This document shows, one piece after another, positions 60,166 through 64,000 of a DNA stretch of 64,000 nt. This DNA is from Quercus robur (Eukaryota; Streptophyta; Magnoliopsida; Fagales; Fagaceae): contig NC_065543.1 in NCBI RefSeq assembly GCF_932294415.1, positions 30,461,530-30,525,529 of the forward strand, read 5' to 3'. Every line of letters starts with the position of its first letter. Positions within the stretch are counted from its first letter, which is position 1. The notes under the pieces were generated by a model. It was not told the DNA's origin and searched no databases. It worked only from the letters and a program-made list of their open reading frames with translations. Both the position numbers and the translations under genes were made by a program.

Positions 60166-60466
60166 TGGTGGCGGATGGTTACAAAGTTCTAGGTTTGTGT
60201 ATTGATGCCGATGTCATTGTTTTGTTGATGGGTTTGTGGCTTTTGTTGATGGTCCGTGGTCAGTGGTCTGTGGATGGTGGTTTTGGGTTCATGGATTTTG
60301 CTGATGGTCAATCATCTGTGATCGTTTGCCGTTGGGTTTCATTCAAATTTTTTTTTTTCATTGAGCAAAGTCGTATTCTTCATTTTTTTTTTTAATCTTC
60401 TTCTAATCCGAATCAAAGAAAGCCAGAAGAGGAAGAGAGAGACTCAGGGAAAGGGATGAGTGAATA

Positions 60467-61152
60467 CAGGGATGGAGCCAGAACTTTGAGTTAGAGAGGG
60501 GGGGGGGGAGGGCGGTTTTACTATTGGCTGTGTGCAGCGGTTTTACTGTTGGCTGTGTGCAGCGATTTCAATCTCTGATTCTGCTACTTAGTTGCTGAGA
60601 TTTTTTTATTTTTTTTTGGTGGGTAAGAACAAAATTATTTTTGTTTAGAATTTTTTAAAAGGCAGGGTTATTTATTTTGGATAAAAATAGTTAATTTTTA
60701 GTTTTAATGGTAATTTTTGTTGTTGAACTATTTTTTTAAGGCTTGTATATTTTGTTTTAGATTTTAGATCTATAATTTTTTTTTATGGTCATTAAAATGA
60801 GGAAAATGCTAGAGCTACAAGTTTTTTTTTTTTATAAATTACTAATGTGATAAATGATTACTAGTAAGTAAAAAAATGATGTGAGTGGTGTGCCCGTATG
60901 TGAACCAATAAGAATTTATTACCATAACAGTTTGTAAAAATGTTATAAAAAAGTTTGTGAGTATAACATTATCCTTAAAAGAATCAATGATATTGCTAAA
61001 GGGAAACAAAATGTAATTTTATAGAACAAAATTGCTAAAATTAGTACACACACACAGATATATATAATAATATTTTAAAAAAAAAAATTTAAGGGGGGCC
61101 ATTGCCCCCCCCCCCCCCTGACGCCCCCCGTCCAAGTGTGGTTCCGTCCTTG
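60467..61152. mobile_element. Non-autonomous hAT element nested in the MULE, 686 bp
   Basis: The left end CAGGGATGGAGCCA and the complement of the right end, CAAGGACGGAACCA, match at 11 of 14 positions. The 8-bp target duplication AGTGAATA is exact (60459-60466 and 61153-61160). G-rich and C-rich runs sit just inside the ends (about 60499-60511 and 61107-61120). It holds an M2 MITE. Confidence 0.85.
60803..60985. mobile_element. MITE, family M2, nested in the hAT element
   Basis: The left end GGAAAATGCTAGAGCTACAAGTTTT and the complement of the right end, GGATAATGTTATACTCACAAACTTTT, are inverted. AACCAATAAGAATTTATTACC in the right half matches the M2 copy in the laccase intron. Confidence 0.55.
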
Positions 61153-61631
61153 AGTGAATAGAATATCACCACTGTTGCTTTAGGTTGCCTTTTCTCACCT
61201 CCATCATCATTAATGTATTCAAAATTGCGATTTACTGCGCTTCTTTGTTCAATAGAGCTCGGTACAGCTTTCCATTTGATTTATGAATTTCATCAATATT
61301 GTATTGTTTGGTTATTTGTGTAGGTTGATCTAGGTTTTATTTTTTTGGGTATGTTCTTCATGTTCAAGATTTATGTGAATTGAGAGACAGACCAATACCA
61401 CTTTTTTATCTTGTTTTTCTTTCATTTTTGTGCTAGTTTTTGTTTTGGGAGGAGAGAGACTAAAATTTGAGCAAAAATACTTATTTATCCTTGATTTTAA
61501 CAGAGGTGGGTTACCGAAAACAAACGGAACATACCTCAGGTGGGTAAAGTAATACTTTTTAAACCACGGGTAGACAAAGTGATTTCGAGCCAAATTACAG
61601 GTGAGTTTAGTGTAATTACCCCTAGATTTAA

Positions 61632-62674
61632 TCTTAGATTATCACACTAACATCAAATTGGTTCAAATAAATAGATTCCAAATCAAATGAGCTCAACAAC
61701 GGAGAACTTGAATCAAATTTCAATAAATTTGTACAAACAAGATTAAAGTATGTAGCAGGATTAAAAGCAAACACATATAAGCATGAACACCTCTTAAAAC
61801 CCTAACAATTATGAGATAATCTACTAAGTAACTATTACTACAAGAGCATGATTTCTAAGTATGTTAGTAGTGAGTATTGTCTTCTCTTGAAAGTGAGCCT
61901 TCTATTTATACTTTAGACTCAATAGTTTTAACGGTTGTTCCTTACATGTATCTTCCTTGTTTCTACGATTACTAATTAGTTTTTTTTTTTTTTTTTTTTT
62001 TGGGTTTCACGTGTCTCTCCCTCCTTGGGCTTGAATGCCACTTATCACAAGGTCAGATAATGATCTGTAAGTGCATAAACTTGCTTCGAACCCACATCTC
62101 TTTGTGTGCTCTTTTTAGTTTTTAATATCATGGGTTAATAACTACTATGGACAATTGCGATATATGCTCCCACATCACTTTCAATGTTCCTGTGTTTCTA
62201 CCATTTTAATTCTCCTATCCCTATCTTGTCACTTGTCACGTTTATAACAACAAAAGTAAAAATTAATAATGCAAACAGTCATACCACGAGAGTTATAGTG
62301 TAATTTGCCCTCCTGCTTTCAACTAAGTAAAAATAATTTTTAACTCAAATGCATTATTTTGTAACCATTTTCCTATTGAATCTACCGAAAAACTTAGCTT
62401 GCACGCGAAAAGGAACCAGAATTGAGAAAGGCACCTGTAAATTACTTGCATTTTATGCATCGTAAACAAAACTTTAATTTCCCCATGAATGATTTGTTCA
62501 TGATACTATTACAGTATTACTAATCCCCAACAACTTTAGAGGTACCACAATAAACCTTTAGATCTAACCAGCACTGTAACTAGCTAGAATACAGCCAAAG
62601 TCACCCAGCCCCACCACTCTTTTTGGCCCCTTTGCTCCGATTCCAGCACCCACAAGGTCACCACTACCAACACC
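61632..62674. promoter_or_regulatory. Upstream region of the At4g28100-like gene
   Basis: About 1 kb without a gene. A poly(T) run (61981-62002) is followed by a G-box-type TTCACGTGTC at about 62006. I cannot assign specific regulators. Confidence 0.4.
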
Positions 62675-62681
62675 TTTATAT
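62675..62681 (+). promoter_or_regulatory. Probable TATA box of the last gene
   Basis: TTTATAT in CACCTTTATATCACACCC lies about 130 bp before the ATG, followed by a pyrimidine-rich CCTCTCTCTTTCTC (about 62750), a likely start region. Confidence 0.55.
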
Positions 62682-62810
62682 CACACCCTCACACAACATC
62701 ATAAAAGTAAAAGCAAAAGCAATAACCCACACACAACATACCGCAGTTTCCTCTCTCTTTCTCACGCTAACACAACAAACAAAGATCCTTCCTTTGTACC
62801 AAAAAAAATA

Positions 62811-63473
62811 ATGTCCTCCAACCCACCTTTCTTTACTTTCTTCTTAGTTTTCTTCCTCTCAATTCTCTTGCCCACTTTTCTGGGTCTTCCCAACCCGGAC
62901 CCGGCTTCAATCCAATCATTCCTCCCAAACCCATCTCCACAAGCAACAATTCCTGCATTCCCTGAACAATCCAATGTAGTTGGGTGCCCATTAGACCTCC
63001 CAGATGAGCTTTTCCATGGCATAAACACTGCTTGTAGTGCCACCGATGGTCAGCTCCATCATAGCCGATGCTGTCCTGTACTTGCTGCTTGGCTCTACTC
63101 AGCTTACTCTTCCACAGCCCTTGGAAGAGCAAGTAGAGTTAGCAGCACAGCCAATAGCACCACCCCATCCTATGACATGCCACTTCTGCCTGATGATTCA
63201 GAAACATGTGTGGAGGACTTGGGAAAAGCACTCAAGGGAAGAGGAATTGAGTTAACAAGACCCAATGAGACTTGTGACTTGGTGTACTGTTATTGTGGAA
63301 TAAGGTTACACCCATTGAGTTGTCCTGAAGCTTTTTCAGTGAACCAGCAAGGGAAGCTTGTTGGGGATGAGAATGTGAAGAGGTTAGAGAAAGATTGCTT
63401 GAGTAGTAGCACCAATGTGAATGAATTCCCAGGTCTTGGTGGGTGCTCCAAGTGCTTGAATAGTCTCTATCTG
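62811..63473 (+). CDS. At4g28100-like GPI-anchored-type protein, first exon (gene continues past the window)
   Basis: Predicted plant cell-surface protein of unknown biochemical function, resembling the uncharacterised GPI-anchored protein At4g28100. The exon encodes 221 residues and ends in phase 0 at CTG|GTAAGTG. Residues 1-25 are a hydrophobic signal peptide (FFTFFLVFFLSILLPTFLGL). The body is cysteine-rich with landmark motifs ATIPAFPEQS, GCPLDLPDELF, RCCPVLAAWLYSAYS, MPLLPDDSETC, RGIELTRPNETCD, VYCYCGIRLHPLSCP and LGGCSKCLNSLYL. The NETC sequon suggests N-glycosylation. The C-terminal part, including any GPI signal, would lie in later exons outside the window; I see no continuation in 63474-64000. 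The start is the first ATG after the leader and gives the signal peptide at once. Confidence 0.9.
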
Positions 63474-64000
63474 GTAAGTGCTTCTTTTCTCAAATTGGTT
63501 AGTTGTTTCATAACATTCTCTCTCTTTCTTTTCTTTTTTTGGTTCCATCTTCGTTTGTTTTGATTTGTACTTACAATGACTGAAGAGAATGAAACTCTTT
63601 TTCTGGGTTAGGACTTAGGAGTCTTTCTCAATGTTTGGTATTTGGGAAAGTTTGTCCTGCTTTTTCTTCATTTTGATTACTGTGTCAAACTCTAGCCTTT
63701 AAGGTGTAATTATTCTAGACGCGCCATGAGAGCGAGTCTATTGCTTGTCGGGCTCGGTAACAAAAAGAAGAATTTGATGATGGACCAACGCTACCTTATC
63801 TTAAACCTAGGAGCTGCCAAAATAGATGAATTTTTTAAGATAAAGAAATCGAATCAAAGTTTGGCCTATATTTCTATTTCTAGAATATAGAAATAATAAA
63901 TACCTCAAATTATAGTCTCATAAAATATAACCCCGAATTGTTTTGTATCTCATTTCAGTTTCAATGTAATTTCCTATTAAAAAAAAAAAAAAAAATCACA
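63474..64000 (+). other. Start of intron 1 of the last gene
   Basis: The donor GTAAGTG opens an intron that is still running at the window end. No acceptor followed by a recognisable continuation of the cysteine-rich protein was seen. Confidence 0.6.

Larger units (their letters stand above)
59647..61622. mobile_element. Non-autonomous MULE with about 230-bp TIRs (hAT nested inside)
   Basis: Both ends read GGGGTAATTACACTAAACTC when viewed inward, and the similarity continues for about 230 bp (for example AAATCACTTTG.CTACCCGTGGTTT and ACCCACCTCTGTTAAAATCAA). An exact 9-bp target duplication TAGATTTAA lies at 59638-59646 and 61623-61631. Long TIRs with 9-bp duplication define Mutator-like elements. 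The interior left of the hAT is strikingly G/T-rich with a 26-bp repeat. No transposase is present. Capture of host sequence (Pack-MULE) is possible but not shown. Confidence 0.92.

Noticed and set aside
62833-63132. Minus-strand ORFs opposite the last gene
   Set aside because: They are antisense shadows of the cysteine-rich coding exon.

Overview
This is a plant nuclear window. The evidence is spliceosomal introns of up to about 2.9 kb, AT-rich intergenic DNA, and plant-specific families: a TDY-type MAP kinase, a DYW-type PPR protein, a laccase and a cysteine-rich GPI-anchored-type protein. Small introns mixed with many TRIM, SINE, MITE, MULE and hAT copies suggest a woody dicot. A relative of the oaks and chestnuts is only an impression. 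There are no bacterial-style operons, CRISPR arrays, rRNA genes or recognisable tRNA genes.

Layout. 1-2277: promoter side of gene 1, with a MITE-derived 135-bp tandem array. 2278-13320 (+): an 11-exon MPK8/MPK15-type MAP kinase, with a complete TRIM retrotransposon in intron 8. 16678-20054 (-): an At4g02750-like DYW PPR gene, convergent with the kinase and interrupted by one 1,043-bp intron. 21221-25997: a young non-autonomous LTR retrotransposon with 618-bp LTRs and TTCTG target duplication. 26003-39147: about 13 kb without a host gene, holding a solo LTR, two MULE-like remnants, a hAT element, a SINE and a long hairpin with tandem copies. 39241-44234 (+): a five-exon laccase. 44235-62674: about 18 kb of repeats, including a hAT element beside a 47-nt poly(A) retro-tail, two SINEs, a 1.2-kb inverted duplication with a solo LTR in one arm, and a MULE containing a hAT containing a MITE. 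62811 to the end (+): first exon of an At4g28100-like gene that runs out of the window.

The four host genes have unrelated roles (MAPK signalling, organelle RNA editing, extracellular phenol oxidation, cell-surface protein), and nothing suggests they act together. The informative part of the window is the transposon archaeology. At least eight insertions have target-site duplications that can be read directly. Five or six more are tiny poly(A)-tailed insertions flanked by target duplications. I found no convincing new gene system. The best leads are the inverted duplication, the nested MULE/hAT/MITE, the 55-bp-stem hairpin, the mini retro-tails, and an overlapping upstream ORF at the kinase start.
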